DNA from: Streptomyces sp. TLI_171
GTDB taxonomy: Bacteria; Actinomycetota; Actinomycetes; Streptomycetales; Streptomycetaceae
Assembly (NCBI RefSeq): GCF_003610255.1
Contig: NZ_RAPS01000001.1
Location: forward strand, 62,001-126,000
Length of the DNA stretch: 64,000 bases
Reading direction: 5' to 3'
Shown: in pieces, positions 7,984 through 15,940 of the stretch
Layout of the letters: every line of letters starts with the position of its first letter
How positions within the stretch are numbered: position 1 is the stretch's first letter
Translations under genes and position numbers: made by a program
The notes under the pieces: generated by a model
Databases searched by the model: none
Told to the model about the DNA's origin: nothing
Seen by the model: the letters and a program-made list of their open reading frames with translations, nothing else

Positions 7984-9930
7984 TCAGGGTGCGTTCTGGT
8001 AGGCCCGGCCGGCGGCGGTCGGGGTGGTGCCGTCGGTGAAGAGGCCGCTGCTCGGCTTCGCCGGGTCGGCGCCGAGTCCGAACCAGGCGTAGCGCTGGAG
8101 CCAGGGCAGGGCGTCGAGGGCCTTGGTGGAGGCGGTGACGAAGGCGGCCTGCTGCTCGGGGGTCGGAAAGCGGGTGCCCTGCGAGAAGTCGATGAGGGCG
8201 TACTCGGTGAGCCAGATCGGCTTGTGGTAGCGCTCGTGGACGGCCTCCAGGTAGGAGGTCAGCTGGCTGACGGCCTGCGGGGTGCGGAAGTCCCCGCCGT
8301 ACCAGTGGAGGGCGATGAAGTCGACGCGGTACCCCTTCGCCGCGGCGCCGGACATGAAGCGGTCCAGCCACCCGCCCGGGGTGTCGCCGCCGTACGCCAC
8401 CGCCGGGCTGCCGAGGACCTGTCCGGCCTGCATCAGTCGCGGCCACAGCGCCAGGGCCTGATCGACCGTCATGTTCGACTGGGCGGCCATGTCGGGTTCG
8501 TTGAACCCGAGCAGGTAGGGGCCGCCCGCGCGGGCCTGGGCGAGGGAGGTGTCGGTGACGGAGGCAGCACCCCAGATCATCGGGACGAACGACGCCGACC
8601 CGGGAGTCGTGATGCCGGGGTGCTGGGTGGCCCAGGTGTAGTACCAGCTCGCTCCGGACGCGGCGAGCGCCTGGCTCACCCCGTTGAAGGACCAGACACC
8701 GACCCCCTTCCGACCGGACGCGGCGACCCCGGTCGGAGCGGCCGCTCCTGCCCCGGGCGACGCCGAGCCGGCCGGGGACGCGGCGGACGGCGAGCCGGAC
8801 GGGGACGGAAGGGGCGAGGGCGAGACGGACGGGGCGGCCGACTCCGCCGCGCTCGGCCCGGCCGTCCCGGGCGATGCCGGTGCGGGCGCGGGGGCGGCGG
8901 GGCTCGCGGCGAGCGCGGTCGTCGCGGCCGGTTCGTCGAGCAGGCCCGGGGCCAGCCGCGCGCCGACCAGGACCGCCACCGCGGCCAGGGCCGCTGCCGC
9001 GCTCCCCAGCACCGGCTTGGAGACCGCCCGCGGCCCGCCGTGCCCGGCCCGCCGGGCCCGCCGGGCCTGCTGCGCCCGGTGCGCACCGCCGGGTGCCGAA
9101 GGGTCCGGTGCGGCGCCCGCGGTGACGGCGTCGAGGATCCGCGCCGGGTCGAACTGCGGCGGGACGGGCAGCAGCGGCAGGCCGTACAGCAGCCGCTCCA
9201 TCGGGAGCAGGCCGCGGTCGAGGCCCGCGCAGCGCGGGCAGTCGCGCAGGTGCCGGGCGAACCGCTTGCGCCACAGCGGCGCCGGGGCCGCGTCCCAGCC
9301 GGCGGCGGTCACGTCCAGTGCCTGGCAGCGCGGATCGGCGGCCAGGGCGCGCACCACCAGCCGGGAGACCTCCAGTTGCTTCTTCATCCGGCCGACCCGG
9401 ACCGCGGTGTGACCGGTCGACAGGCCGAGGGCCGCGACCAGGTCGGCCTGCTCCAGTTCGCCGGTCTCCTTCAGCCACCACAGCGAGAGCAGTTCGCGGT
9501 CGGCGGGGTCGAGCCAGCGGGTGGCCTCGGCGATCTCCCGGCGCTGATCGGTGAGGCCGAGTTGAAGGATGGTCAGGCCCGCGAAGTCCAGGGCGGGATC
9601 GGGTATCGCCTCCGCCGCCTCCAGCGGGGCCACCCGGTCGAGGGCCACGGCGCGGTCGTGCTGCCGGTTGCGCACCTGCCGGACGGCGATGGCCACCAGC
9701 CAGGACCGGAACGCGGCGGGGTCCCGCAGCGCCGACAGCCCTCGCACCGTACGCATCAGCGTCTCCTGTACGACGTCGTCGACGTCGGCATGGCCGCTCA
9801 ACGCCCTGCCGACGATGTTGTAGACCAGCGGCAGGCACTCGGCCACCAGGCGATCCAGGGCCTGCCGGTCTCCGGCGCGCGCCGCCGTCACCGTCCTGGT
9901 GTCGGGTCCACTGCGTGGGGTGTTCGGCAT
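7984..9930 (-). CDS. ECF sigma factor fused to zinc motif, TM helix and GH128-type glucanase
   Basis: This 648-residue protein starts with an ECF sigma factor: sigma-2 at about 25-90 (DVDDVVQETLMRTVRGL, FRSWLVAIAVRQVRN) and sigma-4 at about 135-190. A cytoplasmic HxxxCxxC motif (H227, C231, C234) of anti-sigma zinc-finger type follows, then a membrane helix at about 307-327 and a Ser/Pro/Ala linker to about 405. The exterior domain (about 408-648) matches the Asl1/GH128 catalytic core, with GFNEPD (E478) and IWLTEY (E575) as the likely acid/base and nucleophile; GH128 enzymes cleave beta-1,3-glucan. ATG 9930 has AGAGGAA upstream. One polypeptide thus joins transcription factor, anti-sigma-like region and extracellular sensor or enzyme. 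Release of the sigma domain, perhaps by proteolysis, is inferred. Confidence 0.9.
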   Translation of the reverse strand: MPNTPRSGPDTRTVTAARAGDRQALDRLVAECLPLVYNIVGRALSGHADVDDVVQETLMRTVRGLSALRDPAAFRSWLVAIAVRQVRNRQHDRAVALDRVAPLEAAEAIPDPALDFAGLTILQLGLTDQRREIAEATRWLDPADRELLSLWWLKETGELEQADLVAALGLSTGHTAVRVGRMKKQLEVSRLVVRALAADPRCQALDVTAAGWDAAPAPLWRKRFARHLRDCPRCAGLDRGLLPMERLLYGLPLLPVPPQFDPARILDAVTAGAAPDPSAPGGAHRAQQARRARRAGHGGPRAVSKPVLGSAAAALAAVAVLVGARLAPGLLDEPAATTALAASPAAPAPAPASPGTAGPSAAESAAPSVSPSPLPSPSGSPSAASPAGSASPGAGAAAPTGVAASGRKGVGVWSFNGVSQALAASGASWYYTWATQHPGITTPGSASFVPMIWGAASVTDTSLAQARAGGPYLLGFNEPDMAAQSNMTVDQALALWPRLMQAGQVLGSPAVAYGGDTPGGWLDRFMSGAAAKGYRVDFIALHWYGGDFRTPQAVSQLTSYLEAVHERYHKPIWLTEYALIDFSQGTRFPTPEQQAAFVTASTKALDALPWLQRYAWFGLGADPAKPSSGLFTDGTTPTAAGRAYQNAP

Positions 9931-9977
9931 GGAGGTCCGTTCCTCTGTGTGGGGTGCGGTGGGGCTCTGTAGAGGGA

Positions 9978-10058
9978 GACCGGGTCGGCACCCGCCCGCC
10001 AACGGATTTTCCGGCACGGCGCGCGGATTTCTGTTGGCGGGCGGGTGCCGACCCGGTC
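9978..10058. promoter_or_regulatory. Perfect 26-bp inverted repeat between divergent sigma/GH128 and thaumatin genes
   Basis: The arms at 9978-10003 and 10033-10058 are exact reverse complements, separated by 29 nt. Read in each gene's own direction, both arms start GTTGGCGGGCGGGTGCC and end ACCCGGTC, and each ends exactly 47 nt before the ATG (9930 on minus, 10106 on plus). Equal orientation and spacing fit duplicated promoter elements for one sigma factor, presumably the adjacent ECF protein, better than a terminator. The exact -35 and -10 boxes were not determined. Confidence 0.72.
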
Positions 10059-10105
10059 ACCGGTACGTGCACAGGCACCCGAGGAGCACGAGAAGAGGCA
10101 CCACC

Positions 10106-11122
10106 ATGACACGAGGGCACCGTCGACACGGCGTCAGGTCCCGCCGGCCACGCTGGTGGTACGTGGTGGCCGCCGTACTCGTCGCCGTCGGCACGATCGC
10201 GGTCGCCGACCACCTCGGCCCGACCGCCCGGCCCGACCGCACCACCGCCGTGCGGGAGCAGGCCGCACCGAGCCCTGCCACCGCCGCCCCTGACAGCACG
10301 TCACCCTCCACCCCGTCCTCCCCCGGTTCCTCTCCCGGCTCCTCCCCCGCGGCGAGCCCGTCGGCGAGCCCCTCGGCCAGCCTCGCGCCGGCGACGCCGA
10401 GCCCGTCCGCGACCCGCCCCTCGCCCGGCCCGCAACCCTCGACCGCGCCGCCGGGCGAGCGGCTGATCACCATCGACAACCGGACCGGCGCGACCGTGTG
10501 GGCCGTGGCCACCGGCAGTGCGGCCTACCCGCAGGGCCGCCGCCTGGAGCCCGGCCAGAGCACCTCACTGACAGTGCCGAACAACTGGAACGGCCGGATC
10601 TGGGGCCGCACGGACTGCGCCTCGACCGCGGCGAGCCACTGCGCGGGCGGCGACTGCACCACCGTCTGCGACGGCCCCAACCCGCCCACCACCCTCGGCG
10701 AGTTCGCCTTCGACGCCTACGCCGGCCTGGACTTCTACGACGTCAGCATGGTCGACGGCTCGAACCTGCCGATGTACGTCAACATCTCGCACACCACCAC
10801 GACCGACCCGGTCAGCCCTTCCGGCTGCTACCACGGCGTCTGCACCACCGAGGTCGACTGCCCGCGCGCCATGCAGGCCTCCGCCGACGGCCGCGTGGTC
10901 GGCTGCAAACCACCCTGCGCGGCGTTCGGCGGCGACGCCTACTGCTGCGTCAAGCAGTGGGCGGGCCGCGAGAACTGCCTCCCCTCGAAGTGGCCGGTCG
11001 ACTACACGCAGGTCTTCAAGAAGGCGGCGCCGTACGCCTATTCCTACGCCTTCGACGACTCCGCGACCATGCCGTGCAAGGGTCCCTGCTACTACCGGGT
11101 GACCTTCGGCACCACTCCCTGA
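10106..11122 (+). CDS. Membrane-anchored thaumatin-like protein
   Basis: The 338-residue protein has a basic N-terminus, one hydrophobic segment (WWYVVAAVLVAVGTIAVA, about 17-34) acting as signal or anchor, a Ser/Pro/Ala linker to about 115, then a thaumatin domain (about 118-338). Visible thaumatin features are the opening ITIDNRTGATVWAVATGS, the GRIWGRTDC strand, TLGEFAFD, the DFYDVSMVDGSNLPMYV block and many cysteines. The DFYDVS..G..LP region carries the acidic cleft associated with beta-1,3-glucan binding. ATG 10106 follows GAGGAGC/AGAGG. It is divergent from, and shares the 26-bp element with, the sigma/GH128 fusion. A role in glucan binding or antifungal action is inferred. Confidence 0.91.
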   Translation: MTRGHRRHGVRSRRPRWWYVVAAVLVAVGTIAVADHLGPTARPDRTTAVREQAAPSPATAAPDSTSPSTPSSPGSSPGSSPAASPSASPSASLAPATPSPSATRPSPGPQPSTAPPGERLITIDNRTGATVWAVATGSAAYPQGRRLEPGQSTSLTVPNNWNGRIWGRTDCASTAASHCAGGDCTTVCDGPNPPTTLGEFAFDAYAGLDFYDVSMVDGSNLPMYVNISHTTTTDPVSPSGCYHGVCTTEVDCPRAMQASADGRVVGCKPPCAAFGGDAYCCVKQWAGRENCLPSKWPVDYTQVFKKAAPYAYSYAFDDSATMPCKGPCYYRVTFGTTP

Positions 11123-11440
11123 CCACCGGCCGCCGGGCCGGCCGATCACGCCTTCCGGCTGATGAACGCAGAGCGGCGACAGGTCTGCAGGGCTCCCGAA
11201 ACTGTGCCCGTGACTCGCAACTGCGAGGCGGGGCGAGCGGGCACCACCGGCACCTCGAACACGAGAGGATCGAGCGCGACCCGGAGGGCCGTCGGCCCTG
11301 CGGAACCGAACCCGAGCCACGAACCCTGGGGGCCTGGTCCGGACGCCGGTCGGGTTCTTTACCCCCGGCCGACCGTCCCGCCACCCGCACCGCCCGACCG
11401 GCCGGCCGGCGCTGTCGCCGGCGCCGAGTAGGGTGCGGCC

Positions 11441-11890
11441 ATGAAGGTGCCCGATGCGCCCGGCCCGCTGCACGAATTCGCCACCTGGGCCCCGCTGTTG
11501 AGCGCGGCTGCGGAGGGCGGCCCGGCTGTCCTGACCGGCTACCTGCGGCCCTTCCAGGGGCGGACTCTCGCCACGGTCCGTGCCGAAGGCGGCCGTTCAC
11601 CCTCGCCGAGCCGGACGCTCGACTGGGCGGTCCCGGACGGCCACGAGATCCTGTTCTGCGCACCCTCACCTGCTGGTCGGTAATCTCGCCGACCCGACGG
11701 AGCTGCGCCACCTCGACGCCCTCGAGTACCTGGAACTCGACCCCGAGCACTGGCGGGCCCTGCTGACCGCCGACGCCCTGCCGCCGGCGCTGCTCGCCGC
11801 GGCCGTCCGCCTGCCCCCGGGCGGCGATCCGGCCCCCGCCGCGGCGGACCCGGCTGACGGGGGTCCTGCAGCGAGGCGTCCGCGACGAGG
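11441..11890 (+). pseudogene. Frameshifted small gene of unknown function
   Basis: From ATG 11441 a coding-like frame reads MKVPDAPGPLHEFATWAPLL and stops at 11681-11683 after DGHEILFCAPSP. The next frame takes over at about 11660 with HLLVGNLADPTELRHLDALE and keeps strong third-position GC bias to about 11850. The two pieces look like one protein broken by a single-base indel, or a sequencing error. TAGGGT at 11429-11434 lies 6 nt before the ATG, as in other leaderless genes here, so it was probably expressed. The family is not recognised and the original C-terminus is uncertain. The 318 bp before it (11123-11440) hold no other gene. Confidence 0.5.
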
Positions 11891-12007
11891 GCTGACCCGC
11901 CGTCGCATCGCGGTCGACGCGGCGACCCGGCCGGCCCCGGGGGCCCGGCCCGACGCGGTGGGCCCTGGGCACCCGGCCCGAGGTCGGGCCCTCCCGCGGA
12001 CCGGTAA

Positions 12008-12036
12008 TTGTCTTGTACGCGTCCGGAGGCTAGCCT
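12008..12036 (+). promoter_or_regulatory. Promoter upstream of the c-di-AMP riboswitch
   Basis: TTGTCT (12008-12013) and TAGCCT (12031-12036) are separated by 17 nt, a good match to a housekeeping sigma promoter. Transcription would start near 12043, about 27 nt before the aptamer, leaving a leader of roughly 230 nt on the GH16 mRNA. Confidence 0.55.
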
Positions 12037-12069
12037 GCTCGGACGCCCGCCGAGCTGCGGGCACCGCGG

Positions 12070-12262
12070 CCGGGACGCCGAATCCCGTCCACCCGGCAGC
12101 GGCACACCGAGACACGAAGCGGACGGGAGCGGGGGAACCAGGTCAGTACGCCCGGCCCCCGCACACCCGCGGACGGCCGCGGCTCGGGGTGAAGCCGTTC
12201 CACAGACGGCCGGGCCACTCGTGCGGCCCGAACCCGACAGCTCACCTCGCAGGCGTCGCCGA
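12070..12262 (+). promoter_or_regulatory. c-di-AMP (ydaO/yuaA) riboswitch
   Basis: The leader contains the ydaO-class blocks in order: GACGCCGAATCC at 12074, GGGGGAACCAGG at 12131, CGGGGTGAAGCC at 12185, and the highly conserved 3' segment CCCGAACCCGACAGCTCACC followed by TCGCAGGCGTC, ending at 12257. GACGCC (12074-12079) pairs with GGCGTC (12252-12257) to close P1, and the Shine-Dalgarno GAGGA begins at 12261, directly after P1. In Streptomyces this class controls cell-wall hydrolase genes such as rpfA and switches expression off at high c-di-AMP. Here it precedes a secreted GH16 protein. Whether control is transcriptional or translational is not resolved. Confidence 0.88.
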
Positions 12263-12273
12263 GGATCACCACC

Positions 12274-13380
12274 ATGCGCTTTCACGCCTCACCTGCCAGG
12301 GTCGCCGCCGCGACCGCTGCGACCGGCCTGGCCGTCGCCGCGCTCGCACTGACCAGCCCGGGCACGGCCGATGCCGCCGGGCAGCACCGCCCGTCCAAGC
12401 ACCGCAGCTGGGCCACCGCCACGCCGTCCCCGAGCACCTCGACGCCGGCCGCCCCGTCCGCGACACCGACCACCGCCGCACCGAGCGCCGCGAGCCCGAC
12501 CGCGGCCGCCACCACGACGGCTCCCGCCCCCACGCCGACCCCGACGACCCCGTTGCCGGCCCAGTCGCCGTTCGCGAGCCCGACGCCCACCGCGACGCCC
12601 ACCTCGTCAGCCCCGGCCACGTCCGCCGCGCCCACGCCGACCGGCGCTGCCACCGGAAGCGCGCCGACCTGGCAGGACGACTTCACCTCCGCCTCGGTGC
12701 CGCTCGGCGGCTGGACCGGCTGCAGCGCCGACGGGCCGCTGCAGACCAGCCACTGCACCGGGCTGCCGGCCGCGGTGGACGCCAAGTGGTGGGCGTACCC
12801 GTCCGGCTGGAAGGACACCTCGAAGAACGGCACGTACAACCCGGCCAAGACGCTGTCCATCGCGGACGGGCAGCTGAACATCCACCTCAACCGGGACAGC
12901 ACCGGCACCTGGGTCGCCGCTCCCACGCCGAAGCTGCCGCAGAACACCACGTACGGCACCTACGAGGTCACCTGGAAGGCGACCTGCGCGACCGGGTACA
13001 AGGTGGCGTGGCTGCTCTGGCCGGACTCCTACACCTGGCCGCGGGACGGCGAGATCGACTTCCCCGAGGGCGACCTCTGCGGCAACATCGGCGCGTTCAT
13101 GCACCGCCAGGGTGCGACGGCCGGCAGCGACCAGGACGCCTACAAGGCGGGTGTCCCGGTGGCCGGCGCCTGGCACGTCAGCCGGATCGAGTGGCAGCCG
13201 AACGACCTGAAGTTCTACCTGGACGGCAAGCTGGTCGGCCACTCCACCTCGCGGGTGCCGAACACCCCGATGCACTGGGTGCTGCAGTCCGAGACCTCGC
13301 TCGGCGGCACCACCGCGGCGGTCGGCTCCTCGGCCGACATCGCGATCGACTCGGTCCGCTTCTGGAAGTCGGGCTCGTAA
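12274..13380 (+). CDS. Secreted GH16 beta-glucanase-like protein
   Basis: The 368-residue protein has a cleavable signal peptide (about 1-35, ending TADAAG), a Thr/Ser/Pro/Ala-rich linker to about 128 and a GH16 domain (about 130-368). The catalytic strand reads RDGEIDFPEGD, with the ExDxxE triad of the family; WLLWPDSYTWP and the C-terminal MHWVLQSETSLGG strand also fit. GH16 enzymes cut beta-1,3- or beta-1,3/1,4-glucans, and related domains act on other polymers, so the substrate is unproven. ATG 12274 has GAGGA at 8-nt spacing. It is the sole gene behind the c-di-AMP riboswitch and is followed by an 18-bp hairpin. Confidence 0.9.
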   Translation: MRFHASPARVAAATAATGLAVAALALTSPGTADAAGQHRPSKHRSWATATPSPSTSTPAAPSATPTTAAPSAASPTAAATTTAPAPTPTPTTPLPAQSPFASPTPTATPTSSAPATSAAPTPTGAATGSAPTWQDDFTSASVPLGGWTGCSADGPLQTSHCTGLPAAVDAKWWAYPSGWKDTSKNGTYNPAKTLSIADGQLNIHLNRDSTGTWVAAPTPKLPQNTTYGTYEVTWKATCATGYKVAWLLWPDSYTWPRDGEIDFPEGDLCGNIGAFMHRQGATAGSDQDAYKAGVPVAGAWHVSRIEWQPNDLKFYLDGKLVGHSTSRVPNTPMHWVLQSETSLGGTTAAVGSSADIAIDSVRFWKSGS

Positions 13381-13404
13381 CGGGCCTCCGGGCAGCCGCC
13401 CCCG

Positions 13405-13447
13405 CGTGGGCTCCTCCCCGCCCCGAAACGGCGGGGAGGAGCCCACG
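13405..13447. terminator. Bidirectional terminator, 18-bp stem
   Basis: CGTGGGCTCCTCCCCGCC (13405-13422) pairs perfectly with 13430-13447 around a 7-nt loop, CCGAAAC. It lies between the convergent GH16 and TetR genes. Confidence 0.82.
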
Positions 13448-13462
13448 GGAGCTCAGTGGGAC

Positions 13463-14080
13463 TCAGTGCGGCCAGTCGGGGGCGGGGTCCTCGGCGAGGA
13501 GGGGTCTGAGGGCTCCGAGTACCGCGCCGATGCAGATGTTGCGCAGTTCGGTGCGGGTGCAGGTCTGCTCGGTCAACCAGTCGACGCACAGCACCTGGAC
13601 GAACACCAGCCAACTCTTCAGCACCCCTGACACGGCCTGCCGGGTGCTGGCGTCGGCGTGCGGGAGGGCCCCGAGCAGCCGCTCGCGGAGGGCGTCGAGT
13701 TCGTCGGCGATGATCGTCTGGATCACGCGGTCCCCGGCCAGTACCCGGTTGGCCGCCAGCACGGTGTTGCGGTTCTCCGCGAAGTACTCGATGTGGGCGT
13801 CCAGTCCCTCTACGAGTTGTTCGACCAGCGTGTCGGCGGGGTCGAAGCGGGTTCTGGCGAGCAACTGCTCGGCGGCCTGCCGGTAGAGGGCGGCGAAGAG
13901 CGCGTGCTTGCTCGGGAAGTGCCGGTACAGCAGCGCGCGGGAGATCCCGGCGTGCTCCGCCACGTCCTCCATGAGCACGTCCTCGTACGGGTGGGCGGCG
14001 AACAATTGCGCTGCGACGCCGAGGAGTTGGGCGCGGCGGTGGTCGGGGCTGAGCCGTTGTCGGGGAGACACGGAGGCCAT
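13463..14080 (-). CDS. TetR-family regulator
   Basis: The 205-residue regulator starts MASVSPRQRLSPDHRRAQLL at ATG 14080. The HTH is EDVAEHAGISRALLYRHFPS (about 36-55), a textbook TetR recognition helix, followed by a helical ligand domain. It is divergent from a small DUF4345 membrane protein, and two near-identical 17-bp sites occupy the 83-bp gap, so it most likely represses that gene and itself. The ligand is unknown. Confidence 0.92.
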   Translation of the reverse strand: MASVSPRQRLSPDHRRAQLLGVAAQLFAAHPYEDVLMEDVAEHAGISRALLYRHFPSKHALFAALYRQAAEQLLARTRFDPADTLVEQLVEGLDAHIEYFAENRNTVLAANRVLAGDRVIQTIIADELDALRERLLGALPHADASTRQAVSGVLKSWLVFVQVLCVDWLTEQTCTRTELRNICIGAVLGALRPLLAEDPAPDWPH

Positions 14081-14086
14081 ACTACT

Positions 14087-14147
14087 TGACACGTGTCTAC
14101 TAGCCGGTCGTAACCTGGTGCCATTCCTGGTTGACACGGGTCTACTA
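14087..14147. promoter_or_regulatory. Twin TetR-type sites between tetR and DUF4345 gene
   Basis: TTGACACGTGTCTACTA (14087-14103) and TTGACACGGGTCTACTA (14131-14147) differ at one base and are 44 bp apart. The first contains the perfect palindrome GACACGTGTC. The TTGACA portions can double as -35 boxes, so bound repressor would occlude promoters. Confidence 0.6.
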
Positions 14148-14163
14148 AGCGGGGGTGACCGTC

Positions 14164-14568
14164 ATGACCAAGGCCACACTGTTGCGGGGACTCGTCCTGA
14201 CCATGGGGTACGCCGACCTGGCGATCGGACTCTTCCACGTGCTGCTCGGGAACGCCGCGATCCCGGGCGCCGGCTCGGCCGGGCCGACCGTCGACAGCCT
14301 CGGGCGGTTCCTCGGCGCGATCTTCGCCGGGTACGGCCTCGCCTGGATCTGGGCCGCCCGGCAGTCGCCGATCCCCGCAACGGCGGTGCGCTGGCTGGCC
14401 GGTGTGTTCTGGCTCGGCGCGCTCGGCCGACTGATGTCGCTCGCCGTCCACGGGTGGCCGCACTGGTTCCAGGTGGTCCTGACCGCCATCGAGCTGACGC
14501 TGCCGCCGCTGTTCCTCTGGCTGGCGGACGCCGAGGAGAAGGCCCTCGGCCCCGCCGGCGAGCGGTAG
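14164..14568 (+). CDS. DUF4345-type small membrane protein
   Basis: The product of about 134 residues has four hydrophobic helices (GLVLTMGYADLAIGLFHVLLG, LGAIFAGYGLAWIWAARQ, WLAGVFWLGALGRLMSLAVHG, WFQVVLTAIELTLPPLFLWL), the layout of DUF4345 proteins, with the conserved GYGLAW...R and LGRLxS segments. ATG 14164 lies 9 nt after GGGGG; GTG 14155 is an alternative. It is controlled by the divergent TetR, judging by the operators in between. The biochemical role is unknown. Confidence 0.78.
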   Translation: MTKATLLRGLVLTMGYADLAIGLFHVLLGNAAIPGAGSAGPTVDSLGRFLGAIFAGYGLAWIWAARQSPIPATAVRWLAGVFWLGALGRLMSLAVHGWPHWFQVVLTAIELTLPPLFLWLADAEEKALGPAGER

Positions 14569-14734
14569 CGCGGCCTGCCCGGCATCGCCGACGGCCCAGG
14601 ACGACCGCCGCACCGCCGACCGCCGCACCGCCGAGCGTCGCGGCGGGCGCTCGACGACTCGAACCCTCCCGGTCCGAGCCCGAACGCCACGCCCCGGCCC
14701 GATCGGGCGCGTCCGGTGCGGACGTGACAGTCCG

Positions 14735-15724
14735 TCAGTTCGGCGTCGGCGGCCCGGCCGGTGCGAGGAGGGTGTGCAGGGAGCGGTTGTGCTGGCGCAG
14801 CCAGGCCCGGTAGGCGGGGTTGACGCTGGCCAGGTCGAGGTAGGCGTGGCAGAGGTCGACCCAGAGGCCGTCGAGGGCCGGGCCGCCGACGGTGTCGGGG
14901 CGCCAGGTGAGCAGCAGCCGGACGGCGAGCGGGTCGCCGTGGACGGGGCGGAGGATGGTGCCGGGTCCGGGCGGCGAGGTGGGCTGGCAGGGGCGGACGG
15001 CTTCGCCGGAGGCGACGAGTTCGGCGGCGGTGGCGTTGTCCCGGACCTGGACGACGCGCGGGTCGAGTCCGGCCTCGGCGAAGACCCGCCGCAGTGCGGC
15101 GTACTCGTGGTCGGCGGTCGGGTCGACCATCCAGGTGTCGTGGGCGAGGTCGGCGAGGCTGACGACCGGTCGGCCGGCGGCGGGGTGGGTCTCGGCGAGG
15201 GCGACGAACTGGGGTTCGCGGGCGACCAGCACCCGCTGCTCGGTGCCGGCCGGCAGGTGCAGCGGAAAGCCCTCGCTCTCGTGGACGAAGGCGGTGTCGA
15301 GCTGTTCGGCGGCGACCAGGTGGAGCAGGGCGATCGCCGAGATGTCGATGTGGATGGTGGTGTCGGTCTCCGGGAACCGGTCGTGGACGCGGCGCAGCCA
15401 GGCGGCGACCGCGCGGCTGCCGACGCTGCCGATCCTCAGTCGGCGGCGGCCGGGTTCGGCGGCCTCGGCGCGGGCGGCGGCGACCAGGGCGTCCATCTCG
15501 GTGATCACGGGCCGGGCGCGGGAGAGCACCGAGTGGCCGAGGGCGGTGGGGCGGCTGCCGGTCTGTTCGCGGGTGAACAGCCGTCCGCCGATGGTCCGTT
15601 CGATGCGGTGGAGTTGGGTGGTCAGCGAGGGCTGGGTCATGCCGAGTCGACGGGCGGCCTTCCGGACGCTGCCGGTGTCCGCGATCGCGCACAGCACCCG
15701 CAGGTGTCGGACGTCGAGCTCCAT
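14735..15724 (-). CDS. LysR-family activator, SnpR-like
   Basis: The 329-residue LysR protein begins MELDVRHLRVLCAIADTGSV with the HTH RRLGMTQPSLTTQLHRIERT (about 24-43), followed by a substrate-binding domain (about 90-300). The ATG at 15724 has TATGCT 6 nt upstream, consistent with leaderless mRNA; GTG 15727 is an alternative start. It is divergent from a snapalysin gene. In Streptomyces the snapalysin gene is characteristically paired with a divergent LysR activator (SnpR/MprR), so activation of the protease is the likely role. Confidence 0.91.
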   Translation of the reverse strand: MELDVRHLRVLCAIADTGSVRKAARRLGMTQPSLTTQLHRIERTIGGRLFTREQTGSRPTALGHSVLSRARPVITEMDALVAAARAEAAEPGRRRLRIGSVGSRAVAAWLRRVHDRFPETDTTIHIDISAIALLHLVAAEQLDTAFVHESEGFPLHLPAGTEQRVLVAREPQFVALAETHPAAGRPVVSLADLAHDTWMVDPTADHEYAALRRVFAEAGLDPRVVQVRDNATAAELVASGEAVRPCQPTSPPGPGTILRPVHGDPLAVRLLLTWRPDTVGGPALDGLWVDLCHAYLDLASVNPAYRAWLRQHNRSLHTLLAPAGPPTPN

Positions 15725-15752
15725 CACGGGAGCATAGCCAGGCGCCCTTCGT

Positions 15753-15780
15753 CTGCCAAGAGCATGTCAAATCCTGCCAA
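15753..15780. promoter_or_regulatory. CTGCCAA direct repeats, candidate LysR binding region
   Basis: CTGCCAA occurs at 15753-15759 and 15774-15780, spaced 21 bp, two helical turns, in the lysR-snapalysin gap. The spacing suits a LysR tetramer. The assignment is by position only. Confidence 0.35.
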
Positions 15781-15940
15781 TGATCCGTCAACTCGACGGT
15801 GAGGCAGGGGTATTGATCGGGGCTATCGCCGGTTGCCATCTCCGCGCCCCGGCCGCCCTGCCCCAAGCTCGGTGCAACAGCTTGTCACCGCGTCCCGGGC
15901 GGCCTCCCCACGGCCCCGGGACCCGCGAACGGAGTCCCCC

